A program made the position numbers and the translations under genes. Shown piece by piece: positions 1 to 22,134 of a stretch of DNA of 64,000 nucleotides. Under the pieces are notes generated by a model. It worked only from the letters and a program-made list of their open reading frames with translations. It did not search any database and was not told the DNA's origin. The stretch covers positions 4,427,001 to 4,491,000 of the forward strand of contig JAQPZY010001660.1 of NCBI GenBank assembly GCA_029931535.1. Reading direction: 5' to 3'. The first letter of the stretch is position 1. Each line of letters starts with the position of its first letter. Source of the stretch: Margaritifera margaritifera. Lineage: Eukaryota > Mollusca > Bivalvia > Unionida > Margaritiferidae.

Positions 1-499
1 ATGAAAGAAAATATATGGTAATATAGGTCGAGGCTTGCATATGGCATGAGGCACCAATATTTTGAAAACAGGAAATGAGTGCAAATTGTTGCTTCACCGT
101 GATATCAATGATATGATTAAGGTTTTAGTTATTCTACGATAAACAGCAGCAGGTGAACATTGGCGTAGCAAGAAAGTCTGCCACCCCCCCCCCCAACAAA
201 ACTTAATTCTGGGGCCCCCTCCCAATGAAAAAAGTTGTTCGGTGGTAATTGTGGGCCCCCACTGAGGCCTTTTTATGAATAATTCTTACATAACTGTTTG
301 ACGCGTTTAATTTTCTGACGTCAGTCGTACTCAAAAACCGAATTCGGAAGTTTTACTTCGAGTTTTTCATGCCTTTTGCTTTGTTTTTAAATCTATGTAT
401 ATGTATTTGGTGTATAATTTATGTACTTCGTGTGGCTGTACGTTTCCTCGTATTCCTGCAAACGTTTTCACATAGCTAACCCTGTATTCTTATGTTTAC
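1..499. other. Left-edge non-coding sequence (3' intron of the cdc25 gene)
   Basis: No coding exon is visible here. A C-homopolymer near 183-196 is followed by G/C-rich runs to about 270 that resemble the edge of an old repeat. Because the exon ending at 500 has a good GT donor (498-499 on the minus strand), this stretch should be intron and the terminal cdc25 exon should lie beyond the window. Confidence 0.5.
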
Positions 500-9163
<8,664 letters not shown>

Positions 9164-10445
9164 CTAAACAAAAACAAATATCCCGGAAAATAATGTTGCA
9201 ATATTAAAATCAGTTTCGGATTTTAAAATAAGCAAGAATAATGTCAAGTCAATCCATCGAGTAATCTTCATTGCAAGATATAAAACACAAGCTAAATTTA
9301 ATTTTTATCCCCGACTATAACGCTTTTTTATATAGATTTAGCATCCCTCTCTCATTTGACAATCCCTAGCACTTCCCCTGCTGTTTCGTTATTTTTACAA
9401 TTCGACTTTCTTTCTTTAATAAACCATGTTCGAAATAGCCAGAACTTTGTTAACCCGCCAGTCTTCCAAGAAGAGCTTACAGTCGTGTATATGACATCCC
9501 TGGTAAAATTAAATGTGAAAAAAGAAATTCTGACTGTCACAAACAGTTCGCACTTGTTACTTTGATTCCCGCCAAGAATTACCTGTCATTTCTAATTAAA
9601 AAGGAATTTCCGTGGAACTTATTATTAAACTAAACGTAAATTAAACAGAAATGGAGAAACTTTGAAATAATCAATTCTTTCAATTACGTTTGTACAATTA
9701 GGGTCTAGATAAAACTATATGCTATTATATGGCAAATTCTCAGGTGGCGTTTGCGGAAACATTTCGCTGTACTAGAGATCGTACTGCTTCTGCAGCAAAG
9801 TACCATAACCCCAAACTTCCTACCTTTCTAAATTTACCCAGTTGTTGTATCCATCCCCTTTCACCCCTAGATATGAACAGACAGAACACAATTATAATAT
9901 CTATTGGAAACTATTTTTCAATCATACAGAAAGATTCTTGTATGATAGTTTTTATTCCGCTCAGGCCACGAATGTGAGAAATGAATACAAAGTAAACTGA
10001 ATGTAGACAAACATGCGTGTAAGATTGATATCGCATTTTTATAGGGGTCTAATTATGTAGTTACCATCTAAGGTGGTAAATAAGGTGTTCGAGACAATAA
10101 AATTTAATGGTTGTTACAACATTGTTCAACTAATAATAATAGCTTTCAACATCATATCAAAATTTTCATATTTCGCATATTCATCAGAGTATTCTTGTAT
10201 TAGGTTTTAATGTTACATAATACAATAAATAAGAATATCAAACATATGACATTTACCAAGCATTTTTTAAAATTAATTTCATGAAATATTAATAATACAT
10301 GTGAAATTCAATTGGCGCAAAAATATACATTCATACTATCAATTGAATTTCCACGTGATAATTCTTATAATATTGCATAACTTCAGCTACATATATTATG
10401 GATTAAACAAATCATTAAAATAATATATTTGGCCTTCTATGATAT
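9164..10445. other. Non-coding, no feature recognised
   Basis: AT-rich sequence. Short ORFs on both strands (for example 9356-9565 plus and 9352-9540 minus) overlap each other and show no recognisable motif or splice structure. The first cdc25 exon could lie here or beyond, but I cannot identify it. Confidence 0.4.
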
Positions 10446-10449
10446 TTCT

Positions 10450-10880
10450 TTTTTAGGTAGAGTTTTCTTTCAGTTTTTTAAAAAAGAACAATTAAATATG
10501 TAATGAAGTTCATCACTTAAATCATTATCGTTGCACAACGTACACAGTCTTTTGTTCCTTTCAATGTTTGATCATCTGACAGTTTCAACGATGGTACGAG
10601 GGATCTGAATTTAAAGTAAATAATGCCAACGTTTTTGGGTATAGAAATTAAATAATCTTCAAACTGAAGGTTAGTTTTAAAAATCCCATAGGTGTTTTCC
10701 TTGCTAGAAAATTGTTTGCGTTCCATGTCTTAAGATATATGTCAGTTAACCTGTTCTTCACTGTTGATGAACCATTGTTTATTAGTGAATGATTGGCGGT
10801 ACCAAATGTATCTCTGTCTTTGGAGATGCACACTGCAAAACGTATACAGACGAACGAATTGATTATGCACTTGCACAAAG
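10450..10880 (-). pseudogene. Non-LTR retrotransposon (LINE) C-terminal remnant
   Basis: On the minus strand the sequence contains NRLTDIYLKTWNAN-like and then KNVGIIYFKFR segments. A different frame follows with LCTLCNDND and ELHYIFNC, the Cys/His cluster found at the C-terminus of many LINE ORF2 proteins. Frames change between the blocks and stops are present, so it is dead. The host element would encode an endonuclease/reverse transcriptase for target-primed insertion. Confidence 0.6.
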
Positions 10881-11639
10881 TTAGATTTGTAAAGTATCAG
10901 GGTACAAAAAGAAGGTATAATTATACAAAAACTGTACTGAAATTGTTACACAATATAATGTATGAACTGAAAATGATAATTGAATAATTAAAATGTTTAA
11001 AATAAAGCTACTAGTTGTATTAAAGGTACTTGATTTAAAACTAATAAAATGAACACTTAATGTTCATTGTATAATTGAGAATTAGTAAACTAACCTTATA
11101 TTCTCATATGGTAAAAAGTCTCTGCATGTCGTTGAGGAAAACATAATAATTTAGATTAATTTATCTAGCACAATTACTTTAGTAGGTTATATTGCCGATG
11201 CGATTGAATATCCCGTCACATGAGAGGGGCTGTCAGATCATCAAATGATAAAATTTTGTCTTGGAAAAGAGACTTACATATACAGCGTCATTGCATTGAT
11301 TAAAAAATATTTCCTAACACTCATAATCTGAACTGTGTTCATCAATTAATCTCTATTTATTCTTACATACAAGATTCAACCCAAGCTGGAAAAAAAAACA
11401 GTACTGATGTGGGGACCGATAGTAAAGAGGGAACGCGCATAGTCGGCCAGGTAAGTCAACTACAAAGGCAAGTTAATTAGTTCAGGTATATAAAAATATT
11501 ATGGGGGTGATATACCTCTCAACTGTGGTGATTAAATTTCCAAGCTGTTTGGAAAACCAGCCATACTGATAGGACAGTATGTTTGGATGCTATTTAGTGA
11601 TAGAAAAAATAGAGTAAAAATATGTTTGACACCTTGTTT

Positions 11640-11890
11640 TAAACAGTATTTATTTATTTGCTGAAATCATCATGGAAAGTACATAAAAGTAAATAAAATC
11701 GAACAAGAGATATAGTGGATTAAGCAACAAGCATAAGCTTATTTCAAATTCTCTTCTCATTAACAATATTTACGTTTATAATGAGGCTGATGTAAATAAT
11801 GAAGGCATAATATCGCAAACATTGAAACATGCTAATGAGGTATTAAAAGAAAATTATACATACAATATTGTAATAATGTCAGACAGTAAC
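11640..11890 (-). repeat. Dispersed repeat family D, copy 1
   Basis: Reverse complement of this block aligns along most of its length with 14,846-15,125. Both share GTCTGACATTATTACAATAT and CATTAGCATGTTTC. Part is also found at 20,452-20,570. It lies upstream (minus strand) of the LINE tail at 10,450-10,880, so it may be part of the same retrotransposon. Confidence 0.65.
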
Positions 11891-12129
11891 TACTAATCGT
11901 TTAAAGCAGAAACATGTTAATGTATTCTTGGAAATCAACAAATGATGAGGAGAGAAAAAACAAAGAGAAAGAAAGAAAAATTAAGTATAAAGATGTTGGC
12001 ATTAATTGAGAGGGTGGGGTAGACGAAGGATTTGTTTCCTTCAGCTTGAGTGGTTTATATTTACAATAACCAAATATGTACCAGAGATATAACAGTTTAA
12101 AGTGAGGACATAAGTAATGATCAGACAAA

Positions 12130-12950
12130 TCTCTTATATGTAATTATGTACTTATGGACAACCTTGAACATCTCCTCGTTGACCTCAACCGATTGCAAGG
12201 GGTTACCCATTAATAACAAAGTTATATCTGTGATATGGGGCAATAATTCTATTGTTCGGTTCTGAGAGTAACATATTTTGTATAGTCTACAAGAAAATGC
12301 TTTGGTTCATCGCATACATATCTATTGCTAGATGACAAATGGCTTTTGAAAGGATCGTCGTTTAATAAACTACAACCAAGACGAAGTCTTGTGTGCATAA
12401 TTCATGCTATTCTTTCTCCTTGACAGTAATAGATTGGGATTTTTCCTCAGTTTATATTTAGGTGTGATTTAAAAGAGTGCAACGAAGGATTGTTTCAAAC
12501 TTCCACGGAAAGAAGATTCCAATTTGACACATTGTATTAGGGTAAGAAACAAGCTAACAAATAACATCATACTTTATTTTTAGAGATATCAATTGTGAAA
12601 GAGTCAGATATTGTAATTAAATTGCATGGACTATGAAAACAATTTATTGCATGAAAATAGAAGTCAACATGTCAATTTCATGTAAATTGCAATCGAGTTC
12701 AAAAGAATGTACATACTACGAATATGAAAACTTAGGTAGTCATTCCTCTTACTGTAAAGGCAGAGTCATTTTGATTTTGTATATAAAATATTAAATATTA
12801 TATTATACTATGATATTAGCTTCTTATCTTTCAATTTATCAATTTAAGGATTATGTAATGATATAAATCGTATGTATGTTTGTGTGGAAAATAGTAGTCA
12901 GCTGTCCCATTAGTGTAATGTATTATCCTCCTTCTCCTCATCTTTTTCTT
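12130..12950. other. Non-coding, no feature recognised
   Basis: AT-rich sequence with only short open frames and no motif I recognise. Confidence 0.4.
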
Positions 12951-12956
12951 TTTCTG

Positions 12957-13038
12957 GTAATAATAATAATAATAGCTAAACTACTACTAATAATAATAAT
13001 AACAACAACAACAACTACTACTACTATTACTACTATTA

Positions 13039-13073
<35 letters not shown>
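12957..13073. repeat. Imperfect trinucleotide repeat (AAT/AAC/ACT)
   Basis: Successive AAT, AAC, ACT and ATT trinucleotide blocks. These generate the Ile/Thr or Val/Ile runs seen in translation. Confidence 0.9.
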
Positions 13074-13074
<1 letters not shown>

Positions 13075-13199
13075 CTCGCCTGATGTATGATAAAGAGGCA
13101 TACAATTTAATGCATTTATAAGTACTAAGCTGTTGATAATTATAACTTATTAGTGTCCATATTTCCTCCTCACTTAAACTTATATTTCTGGCTTTTTCA

Positions 13200-13284
13200 T
13201 CTATATATCTATCTATCCATCCTTCCACCCAATAACCTACACACTCACCCATCCATCCATCCACCAATCCACCTACATACCTAC

Positions 13285-13317
<33 letters not shown>
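13200..13317. repeat. Compound tetranucleotide repeat (TATC/CATC/CTGT)
   Basis: Runs of TATC, CATC and CTGT tetranucleotides with intervening degenerate sequence. It lies just upstream of the LINE fragment at 13,391. Confidence 0.85.
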
Positions 13318-13390
13318 ACAGCATTTGAGAAGTCACACGGCCTGAAGGAGAGGAGGAGGCAGCCATGGCCACTAGTCAAACTCACCAGTC

Positions 13391-13626
13391 CTGAATGAAT
13401 ACCTTCAAAATATTAAAACATGGGCAGATCAATGGCTTGTCAATTTTAATCCCAGCAAAACCAATTCAATAATCATGTCAAGATAACTCTCATCATGTAT
13501 ACCACCCTTCTCTTTTAATGAACAATACAGTTATTAATCATGTATATTCCCATAAACATTTAGGTTTAACTACAAACGAAACGTTTCCAGGCATAATCAA
13601 GACATGATCATAAAAACGTGGAAAAA
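13391..13626 (+). pseudogene. LINE reverse-transcriptase fragment (left of minisatellite)
   Basis: Plus-strand coding remnant containing LNEYLQNIKTWADQWLVNFN and PSKTNSIIMSR, typical of the region after the YxDD motif in LINE reverse transcriptases. A frame change and stop follow, then a WKKLDILGS segment that runs straight into the 43-bp tandem array. The matching downstream part lies at 14,615-14,800. Confidence 0.7.
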
Positions 13627-14615
13627 GCTTGATATACTAGGAAGTCCAAAATTCATTCTTAATATAAAGGCTTGATATACTAGGAAGTGTAAAATTCATA
13701 CTTAATATAAAGGCTTGATATACTAGGAAGTGCAAAATTCATACTTAATATAAAGGCTTGATATACTAGGAAGTGTAAAATTCATACTTAATATAAAGGC
13801 TTGATATACTAGGAAGTGCAAAGTTCATACTTAATATAAAAGCTTGATATACTAGGAAGTGCAAAATTCATACTTAATATAAAGGCTTGATATACTAGGA
13901 AGTGCAAAATTCATACTTAATATAAAGGCTTGATATACTAGGAAGTGCAAAATTCATACTTAATATAAAGGCTTGATATACTAGGAAGTGCAAAATTCAT
14001 ACTTAATATAAAAGCTTGATATACTAGGAAGTGCAAAATTCATACTTAATATAAAGGCTTGATATACTAGGAAGTGCAAAATTCATACTTAATATAAAGG
14101 CTTGATATACTAGGAAGTGCAAAATTCATACTTAATATAAAGGCTTGATATACTAGGAAGTGCAAAATTCATACTTAATATAAAGGCTTGATATACTAGG
14201 AAGTGTAAAATTCATACTTAATATAAAAGCTTGATATACTAGGAAGTGTAAAATTCATACTTAATATAAAAGCTTGATATACTAGGAAGTGCAAAATTCA
14301 TACTTAATATAAAGGCTTGATATACTTGGAAGTGTAAAATTCATACTTAATATAAAGGCTTGATATACTAGGAAGTGTCAAATTCATACTTAATATAAAG
14401 GCTTGATATACTAGGAAGTGTAAAATTCATACTTAATATAAATGCTTGATATACTAGGAAGTGTAAAATTCATACTTAATATAAAAGCTTGATATACTAG
14501 GAAGTGCAAAATTCATACTTAATATAAAAGCTTGATATACTAGGAAGTGCAAAATTCATACTTAATATAAAAGGCTTGATATACTAGGAAGTGTAAAATT
14601 CATACTTAATAAAAT
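13627..14615. repeat. 43-bp minisatellite, about 23 copies, inside a LINE ORF
   Basis: Tandem units begin GCTTGATATACTAGGAAGTG and end TTAATATAAAG, with few substitutions between units. The first unit is continuous with the LINE reading frame (LDILGS followed by KFIL) and the sequence after the last unit resumes that frame's next segment. The array therefore arose by tandem expansion of LINE coding DNA. Confidence 0.95.
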
Positions 14616-14800
14616 CATTAGAGTTATTCCTTCATAAGGTCACTTTTAGAATACGGAGATATAATTTAAATAATTGTACACACTATAAAAAGATGAAACT
14701 AAAAAAACACAGGCTGACGCAGACAGGATTGTATAGAGTGCCACACTGTCAACTTCATATATAGATACCTTTGAAGAATTTAAATGGTAGAAACTATCAG
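14615..14800 (+). pseudogene. LINE reverse-transcriptase fragment (right of minisatellite)
   Basis: Reads KSLELF and then, after a frame change, SLLEYGDII, a conserved LINE segment downstream of the thumb. Stops follow. It is interrupted from its 5' part by the 43-bp array. Confidence 0.6.
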
Positions 14801-14845
14801 GTTGATTTGCAAGTATACAGTAACATGTTTCTGCTGTAAATGCTT

Positions 14846-15125
14846 ATAAGTTATTGTCTGACATTATTACAATATTGTATATACAATTTTCTTTGAATAC
14901 TTCATTAGCATGTTTCATTTTTTGCAGTATTATGCCTTGGTTAATCACATCAGCCACATTATAAAAGTAAATAGTATTGTTGGTTTAAACAGTATTTATT
15001 TACAGAAGAGCTCTCTCCTCATTAACAATAATACTGAGCTAAAAATAAACTTATGCTTATTGTTCAATCCTCTTTATCTCTTGTTCAATTGTATGTACCT
15101 TCCACGATGACTTCTGCAAATAGAT
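14846..15125 (+). repeat. Dispersed repeat family D, copy 2
   Basis: Inverted match to 11,640-11,890. It directly follows the LINE fragment on the plus strand, as copy 1 precedes a LINE tail on the minus strand. This suggests it belongs to the LINE. Confidence 0.65.
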
Positions 15126-15384
15126 ACTGTTCAAACCAAACTACCGGTAGACTGTAGAGCCACATGATTTTTTTTTTACAATGTAACACGGTGCTAATCC
15201 CGTTTACCTGTGGGCCTTGATTTCATGAAAAAATCCAGCAGGTAAGTAATAAATGACCTGGCCATAGATCAAATCTGCAAAAATACAGTTTGCCAGGACC
15301 AGCTTATACAAAAACTTTGTCTTACTAAAATCTGTTACCAAATGGAACCTTCTCCCATTATATTCTTTCAAACCTTATATAAAG

Positions 15385-15669
15385 AGGTATTTAGAGAAGG
15401 CCCCAGCCTACTACTACAGGTGTATTTAGAGAAGGCCCCAGCATACTACTACCGAGGTCTTTAGAGAAGACCCCAGCATACTACTACCGAGGTATTTAGA
15501 GAAGGCCCCAGCCTACTACTACGGAGGTATTTAGAGAAGGCCCCAGCCTACTACTACCGAGGTATTTAGAGAAGGCCCCAGCCTACTACTACAGGGGTAT
15601 TTAGAGAAGGCCCCAGCCTACTACTACAGGGGTATTTAGAGAAGGCCCCAGTATACTACTACAGAGGTA
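15385..15669. repeat. 35-bp minisatellite, about 8 copies
   Basis: Unit TATTTAGAGAAGGCCCCAGC followed by CTACTACTAC and AGAGG, with scattered substitutions. Confidence 0.9.
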
Positions 15670-16044
15670 AAGGAATTGCTTAAAATCTACATACTCGATT
15701 TTCTCTTAGATTTTCCACAATTTAGTATTGTTGTAAGTCGCATAACAGGAACTTTTCCACATGATTCTCATATCGGTCCAAAAAGTCATAACAGCCACCA
15801 ACAGATTCACCTGAAGTAATCTATTGCCTTGATGTTGTGTTCGAATCCTGATCACAATATTTATGTTCACATCATGATATTATATTCTACTATTAGCCAC
15901 TGTTTTCAAATTAAATATCCGTTCATTGATTTATTGCCTTATTGTTTTGATGTTCTAATGATAGTAAGCAATATATGTTGGTATATTCCGTCATTATTTT
16001 CCAAACTTGTAGCCTATATCATACCTTCGGCTTCTCTCTCTCAG

Positions 16045-16045
16045 T

Positions 16046-16136
<91 letters not shown>

Positions 16137-16160
16137 ACACGCACACACACGCACACACAA
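16045..16160. repeat. (CA)n microsatellite
   Basis: CACA repeats with rare CTCA, GCAC and ATAC interruptions, preceded by a short CTCT run. Confidence 0.95.
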
Positions 16161-16332
16161 TAATTGACTATACGTGCTTTTATTAATACATAGGACAGTT
16201 TTGTCGCGCTGAATACCTAAGGAATGACAATCAGTATAAGTAAATATGCCCTCACTGAAGTGTGTATAAGTTACAATCTAACCAAATTTTACATGTAAAT
16301 ATACTATATAATACACGCAAGTCACTATACGA

Positions 16333-16402
16333 CCGTGATTACAGGTAATTACCAAAGTCACTATAAGACCGTGATTACAGGTAATTATCAAAGTGTGAAT
16401 AC
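16333..16402. repeat. Tandem duplication of about 37 bp
   Basis: Two adjacent copies share GACCGTGATTACAGGTAATT, with small differences. Confidence 0.75.
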
Positions 16403-16583
16403 CGAGGCAAGAATGGAAATCAAGCAACGAAATTACAATTTAGTAGTTGGGGGTGGGGAGGGAAGGCAAAGTGACACAAGTGACAAGTTGAGAGTAGTCG
16501 AATTGGTATAGTAGACGAGTTGAGACTGGACGAGTTTGGAGTAGACGATTGGAGAGTAATAAAAAAATGGGATGTTGTGTCGT

Positions 16584-16725
16584 GCTATGCTATGCCATGT
16601 TATGCTATGCTATGCTATGTCGTGCTATGCTATGCCATGCTATGCTATGTTAGTCACGTTATGCTATGCTATGATTTGCTATGCTCTGCTATGCTGCGCT
16701 GCGCTGTTCTGTTCTGTCGGTTCGG
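16584..16725. repeat. Degenerate pentanucleotide repeat (TATGC)n
   Basis: Variable CTATG/CCATG/CTGCG units grade into CTGTTCTGTTC. The ORFs rich in Cys, Tyr, Met and Leu here are repeat artefacts. Confidence 0.85.
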
Positions 16726-16795
16726 TTAGGTTCGGCACAGTTCGTTTCTATTACTAGTATATGCTATTATGCTATGCTAGACTACACTATACAAT

Positions 16796-16868
<73 letters not shown>
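16796..16868. repeat. (GATA)n microsatellite
   Basis: Pure GATA units. Confidence 0.95.
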
Positions 16869-16869
<1 letters not shown>

Positions 16870-17416
16870 CACCAAGGTGGATATGTTGGGATTTGAAAAG
16901 GGAGCTATACAAAGATCAACACATTAAATTTATAACCATTTCTTATTGGGGTTTTTTGTGGTTTTTTTTACAAAATATTAATATTAATTTCTACGTGAAA
17001 GTGAATCTAATTATAGTATCACTTACATTAAACAACTGAAAAATACTTGGAATAGATTAGAATTTGGTTTAAAATATCGTACGTTTTCCGATTCCTTAAA
17101 CTACAAAATTTGTCCCCATTTTATTTAATATCAACATACGGTCAAAAAATTTATTTCCATACAATTGGAATGTTTGAATAAACTATAAATTTTAGAAAAA
17201 ATCTTTAGACATAACAAAATAACTTCTGCCTTGATGAATATTTTAAATTTCTGTGTAACCCTAAATATTCCATTTTCTCCAAACTTAAACAGTGACATAT
17301 TTGTTTCTGAATCTGTCCACACGTTCTTTTACAGCGTCAGATATTTATAAAATAAGTGGTTTGGCTTATCTAAAATTCTTGGACTTCAATCCGTTTTATC
17401 CATCAATCCATCCACT

Positions 17417-17597
17417 CATACATACATACATACATACATACATACATACATACATACATACATACATACATACATACATACATACATACATACATACATA
17501 CATACATACATACATACATACATACATACATACATACATACATACATACATACATACATACATACATACATACATACATACATACATACATACATAC
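17417..17597. repeat. (CATA)n microsatellite, left of element
   Basis: Pure CATA array abutting the short dispersed element at 17,594-17,723. Confidence 0.95.
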
Positions 17598-17723
17598 TAG
17601 TGAAGACAAATCCAATCACACTGTGTTAAGGACTATCGACAATACTTTTCATGTGTGACTAATTATGCACCCATTGTAAGTTTTAGGCCACGTGCTGCTA
17701 ATCATATTTCTGTTTGTAAACGA
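17594..17723. repeat. Short dispersed element, copy 2 (inverted), between two (CATA)n arrays
   Basis: Reverse complement of 6725-6849 with few differences. It has the same tetranucleotide on both sides here, but on only one side in copy 1. Confidence 0.8.
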
Positions 17724-17877
17724 TACATACATACATACATACATACATACATACATACATACATACATACATACATACATACATACATACATACATACAT
17801 ACATACATACATACATACATACATACATACATACATACATACATACATACATACATACATACATACATACATACATA
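17724..17877. repeat. (CATA)n microsatellite, right of element
   Basis: Pure CATA array after the dispersed element. Confidence 0.95.
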
Positions 17878-18324
17878 GGTACAATGTATACATACACGTG
17901 CAATGTATACATGTACAAGATGACAATTTCATTTATTAAATTTACATCATTGATTTCACAGTTTCTTGTCTTCAGATATATTTACTAACATCATTGACAT
18001 AATAGATATAAGTTTCAAAGTTAAAGTCGAAAATGTATCAGGATTTACTACATTTAGGTTAGCTTTTCTTAATTAAAGATGTATAAATCTTAATCTGAGA
18101 TATAAATGTCAAAAATGTACATAAAGGGCCGGAAAGAAAATACAATTATCGTCTCAAAATGGAAATGTCGTACTAGACCATGGCAATTCTTCTGCAGGCA
18201 TTATTCGCTTTTATTGTTTGATTTCCATACCTCCTTGTATGAATCTATGAATAGGATTAAAGAATTATTGGAAGTCATTTATCTGTTCCACTTTTCTGTC
18301 TTGAAAGGATTGTGTTGCCCTCTG

Positions 18325-18800
18325 CCGGTGTCCAGAGAAGTGAGGAAAACCACTCGCGCATGATATCTTGATCCACGTGTTACTAATATGTTTTGATAAG
18401 CAATCAATTAGATACGATCATTAGTACAGGTATACAAAAGTCTAATTATAACTTCTTTGATGTCCCGCCAAGATAAGATCAGTGTTGCAAAGATCTTTGA
18501 CAGTTAACTTGATTACCTATTCATGTTTTTACCATTTCATTTCCAAGAAAGACTTTACACAGAACGGCTTGAACTTTGCTCACGCTTGAACATAATAAAA
18601 ATATAAATTGAAGTAATAAGTAACTAATAAAAAAATAAACAATTTGTGATTAATTCATGTCACTGGAAAGGCAAAGAAGGAATTAGTGAGAAATATATCT
18701 ATTCAGCTTATCTTAGTGCAGGTATAATTTTTCCTATCGTTTCTTACGAGGATACGAGATAGGTACGTGGCATTTTCTGATTTTTAAAATTCGGATAATA
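18325..18800. repeat. Dispersed repeat family E, copy 1
   Basis: Direct-orientation match over roughly 450 bp with 37,528-38,065. Shared blocks include AAGATCTTTGACAGTTAACT and TTGATGTCCC. The two copies differ at many positions. Confidence 0.75.
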
Positions 18801-18849
18801 AATAAGTAACAAAAAATAATCATCAATACATTTGTTGTAACTGCTTTTT

Positions 18850-19530
18850 GCATCAGATTATATACGGCTGTGTGTTTTCTTATAATATGATACTAAGCGT
18901 AACTGCGAATTAATGTCAACACAATCTACGATACAAATAAGTTTACAATATGAAAAGAAGCATAAAAATTGATACAAAGTTAAAATTTTATGGTAACTAT
19001 GCCGACAGTAAGCTTCTCAAATGTAAGTAACACACGCAAATTTAACTACTGGTGTTAACGTAGTCTAAATGCACTTGTTAACAGATGTTTTCAATAAGTG
19101 TTTGTTTCAAAATTCAAAAGACAAGTGCGAGTTTCTTAATTGTAAAGCTCAACTGTTCCATAACACTGAACATGATGGCGAGGATAACTATTTAATGGTT
19201 GTTGTTTGATACTTGGAGCATGTAGTTTAGCTCATTTTCTTTTCTTTTTCTTTTTTCCCTAAAAATAACAGCAATATCAAGGATTTTAAAGGAATTTTGA
19301 AACTACATCATGCTAGAATCTAGAAGTTAAGACAGCTTTCGAAAACACACATTTTAGTTGTCATTCCTGCCGGTTTTCTGAATCTAACTTTGGTTAGTGT
19401 TAAGAGTTTGTTTTCTTTTTCCTTTTAATTTTCCACTAAACTGACTGATACAGTTAGAAGAACATCGCATTAGTAAATTGTTTGAAACGCTATAGACAGA
19501 AACGACCATGATCACCACCAACCCCAACAT
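18850..19530. other. Non-coding, no feature recognised
   Basis: AT-rich sequence without ORFs of note or visible repeats. Confidence 0.4.
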
Positions 19531-19536
19531 AATCTA

Positions 19537-19982
<446 letters not shown>

Positions 19983-20135
19983 CGGTTGTATCCTTTTTCA
20001 ACTCATCATCATCATCATCATCATCGTCATCATCTACTATACTTTTGTGGTCCAGACCAAATGCGTATGGTCCGAATACCGCTGAGGTCTGTAATACATA
20101 TGTTCCTGCCAGCTGTCATTGGATTTCGTTTATTA

Positions 20136-20136
<1 letters not shown>

Positions 20137-20223
<87 letters not shown>
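20137..20223. repeat. (ATCT)n microsatellite
   Basis: Pure ATCT units. Confidence 0.95.
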
Positions 20224-20451
20224 AGTCGTTTTTTTTGTTTTCATTTGTTTATTATGTCCTTCTTCTCCTTATGTTTTAAGGAGGACATAAATGATATGAA
20301 AGGATTTGCAGGAACGATAAAAAGCTTACTCAACTCATTCAAATAATTAATGTCAAACCTTTATTTGTTCATTTTCCCTTTGCAATGAATCAAAGGCAGG
20401 ACGTCATGAATTGGGCTACATATATTATTTACTCTTTCTGTTGCTTGATTC

Positions 20452-20570
20452 AGTTTAAACCGTATTTATTTCAGAAACTTTCTCAAATGCAAGTACAAAC
20501 ATAGGATTTGGGGAATTTAGCAGAAAGCATGAGCTTATCCGAGCAGTCTGCTTTGTTTGAAATATGACAA
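20452..20570 (-). repeat. Dispersed repeat family D, partial copy 3
   Basis: Same orientation as copy 1. It shares the GTATTTATTT block and the AGCAT(G/A)AGCTTAT block with intervening divergence. Confidence 0.4.
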
Positions 20571-21966
20571 ATTTAGTGCAAGAGGCTATATTGAGGACCA
20601 AATAGAAAGAAAACTGTGAATATCTCAATTGCTAATAGAAGAAAAAGTGTTAAAAGTATTGAAACAGCAAATAAGATGCCTTTGTAAAGATGATTATTAC
20701 CCGATTAATATTAAAACAATGAAATTATAGGAGACTCCCCTGGTCTCCATTCTCCAATTGTCTACTAAATTTTGGCATAGCTCTTTGGATACATTTTTGA
20801 TTGAATCAAGATCCACAATTGACAGATTCTTAACTTAACCAATAAAATCATACTGTACCGGCACCCTGCTTGGGTATAAAAAAATGTCTTTCTTTTTCCC
20901 TTTCATTTTCTGAATTATTAACGTGAAGTGAAAATATATTTGCAATTGAAAATGGTAAGACTGAGATAATTGTACACAATAACATTCAAATTCATGAGCA
21001 ATGATAGTCAGTAATTATTATAGCTTTTTCTTATGTTCCGATTTCTTCTTTTAAATAGACTTCTTGTTTTAGTAACTAACGCCGTTGCACCAGTCTATTT
21101 TAACAAGTTATACATATATTTTCTTTGTTTGATTAATATTGGGCGGCAGTTGTTCATCAAGCAATACAATTAACAGCGTTCTTTTGCATCTGTCATTTGA
21201 AGAACATAAGTCGAATTGTACGTCAGAAGTTGATGGCTTACATAATAGAATAAATATGTCGTACTGTTTCATATAGCGTTCCAGTTACTACTGCAAGTAC
21301 ACTGCCTCCATCACCATTACCACCACAAAACACCACCGCCACCACCACACTACTACTACTAATAATAATAATATATACAAACATCATGACCATATTGACA
21401 CTATTCTCTAGGGAATAATATCTTTGCTTAGTTTTCGTTTAGTATCGTGTTAAATCTGAAACCTACCCTAGTCTTTCGTCTCACAACCGGATCCTTGTTT
21501 TGTCTGTCTAAAACTAAGGTGGGGACAGTTTTCGACGGCGAAAGAAGAATTTTGCACTTACTTTAAAAGTCATTGTGTAGACAAAAGTTGTACAAATTAT
21601 TTCTTTTCATTCTCTTGCTGATAATGGATATCCTAACTTTTATGCTAAAGTAAAGCTGAATCTGCAAAAAAAAAAAAAAAATATAAAAAAAATAAATAAA
21701 TAAAAAAATACGAATCAATAGAATGGCAAGTAATATTCAAATCAAGTGGATCGTAATACCGCTTTCCTGTTCAACAGCCTTGTAGGGAAACAATTTGACG
21801 GATACATGATATTATTCAAGCTGCCAGATCGAAACGATTTTAAAATACCATCATCTTTTGGATAAACAGATAGTTTTTGACACCTTTTGCTAATATTTAT
21901 TGAAAAACAGGCGTTAAAATTTAGTTTAATCATCTGAGTCATAAATGTACAACAAATGGCATGAAT
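20571..21966. other. Non-coding left flank of the Polinton
   Basis: No coding feature recognised. It contains a short (CAC)n/(CTA)n/(AAT)n run near 21,308-21,373 and A-rich sequence near 21,667-21,710. Confidence 0.45.
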
Positions 21967-21972
21967 TACAGG
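21967..21972. other. Left target-site duplication TACAGG
   Basis: The 6 bp immediately before the left inverted repeat are TACAGG and are repeated at 37,372-37,377 immediately after the right one. Polintons characteristically make 6-bp duplications. Confidence 0.75.
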
Positions 21973-22134
21973 AGTAGAGATATAGTAGGAATTTTGTATT
22001 TTTTAATATTTTTGGTACCGATCTAGGTTAAAGCCTTCTATACCAGTTATGATTTTGTTTTATTGAGCGCGTGTACATGCGTAATGGGATTATAAACGCT
22101 GGCGTGAAAAGATTTTTGTGTAGCAAGTTGTTAC
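21973..22134 (+). repeat. Polinton left terminal inverted repeat
   Basis: Begins AGTAGAGATATAG. Inner identity with the right arm includes TATACCAGTTATGATTTTGT and GGATTATAAACGCT. It ends near 22,134, where similarity to the right arm is lost. Confidence 0.88.
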
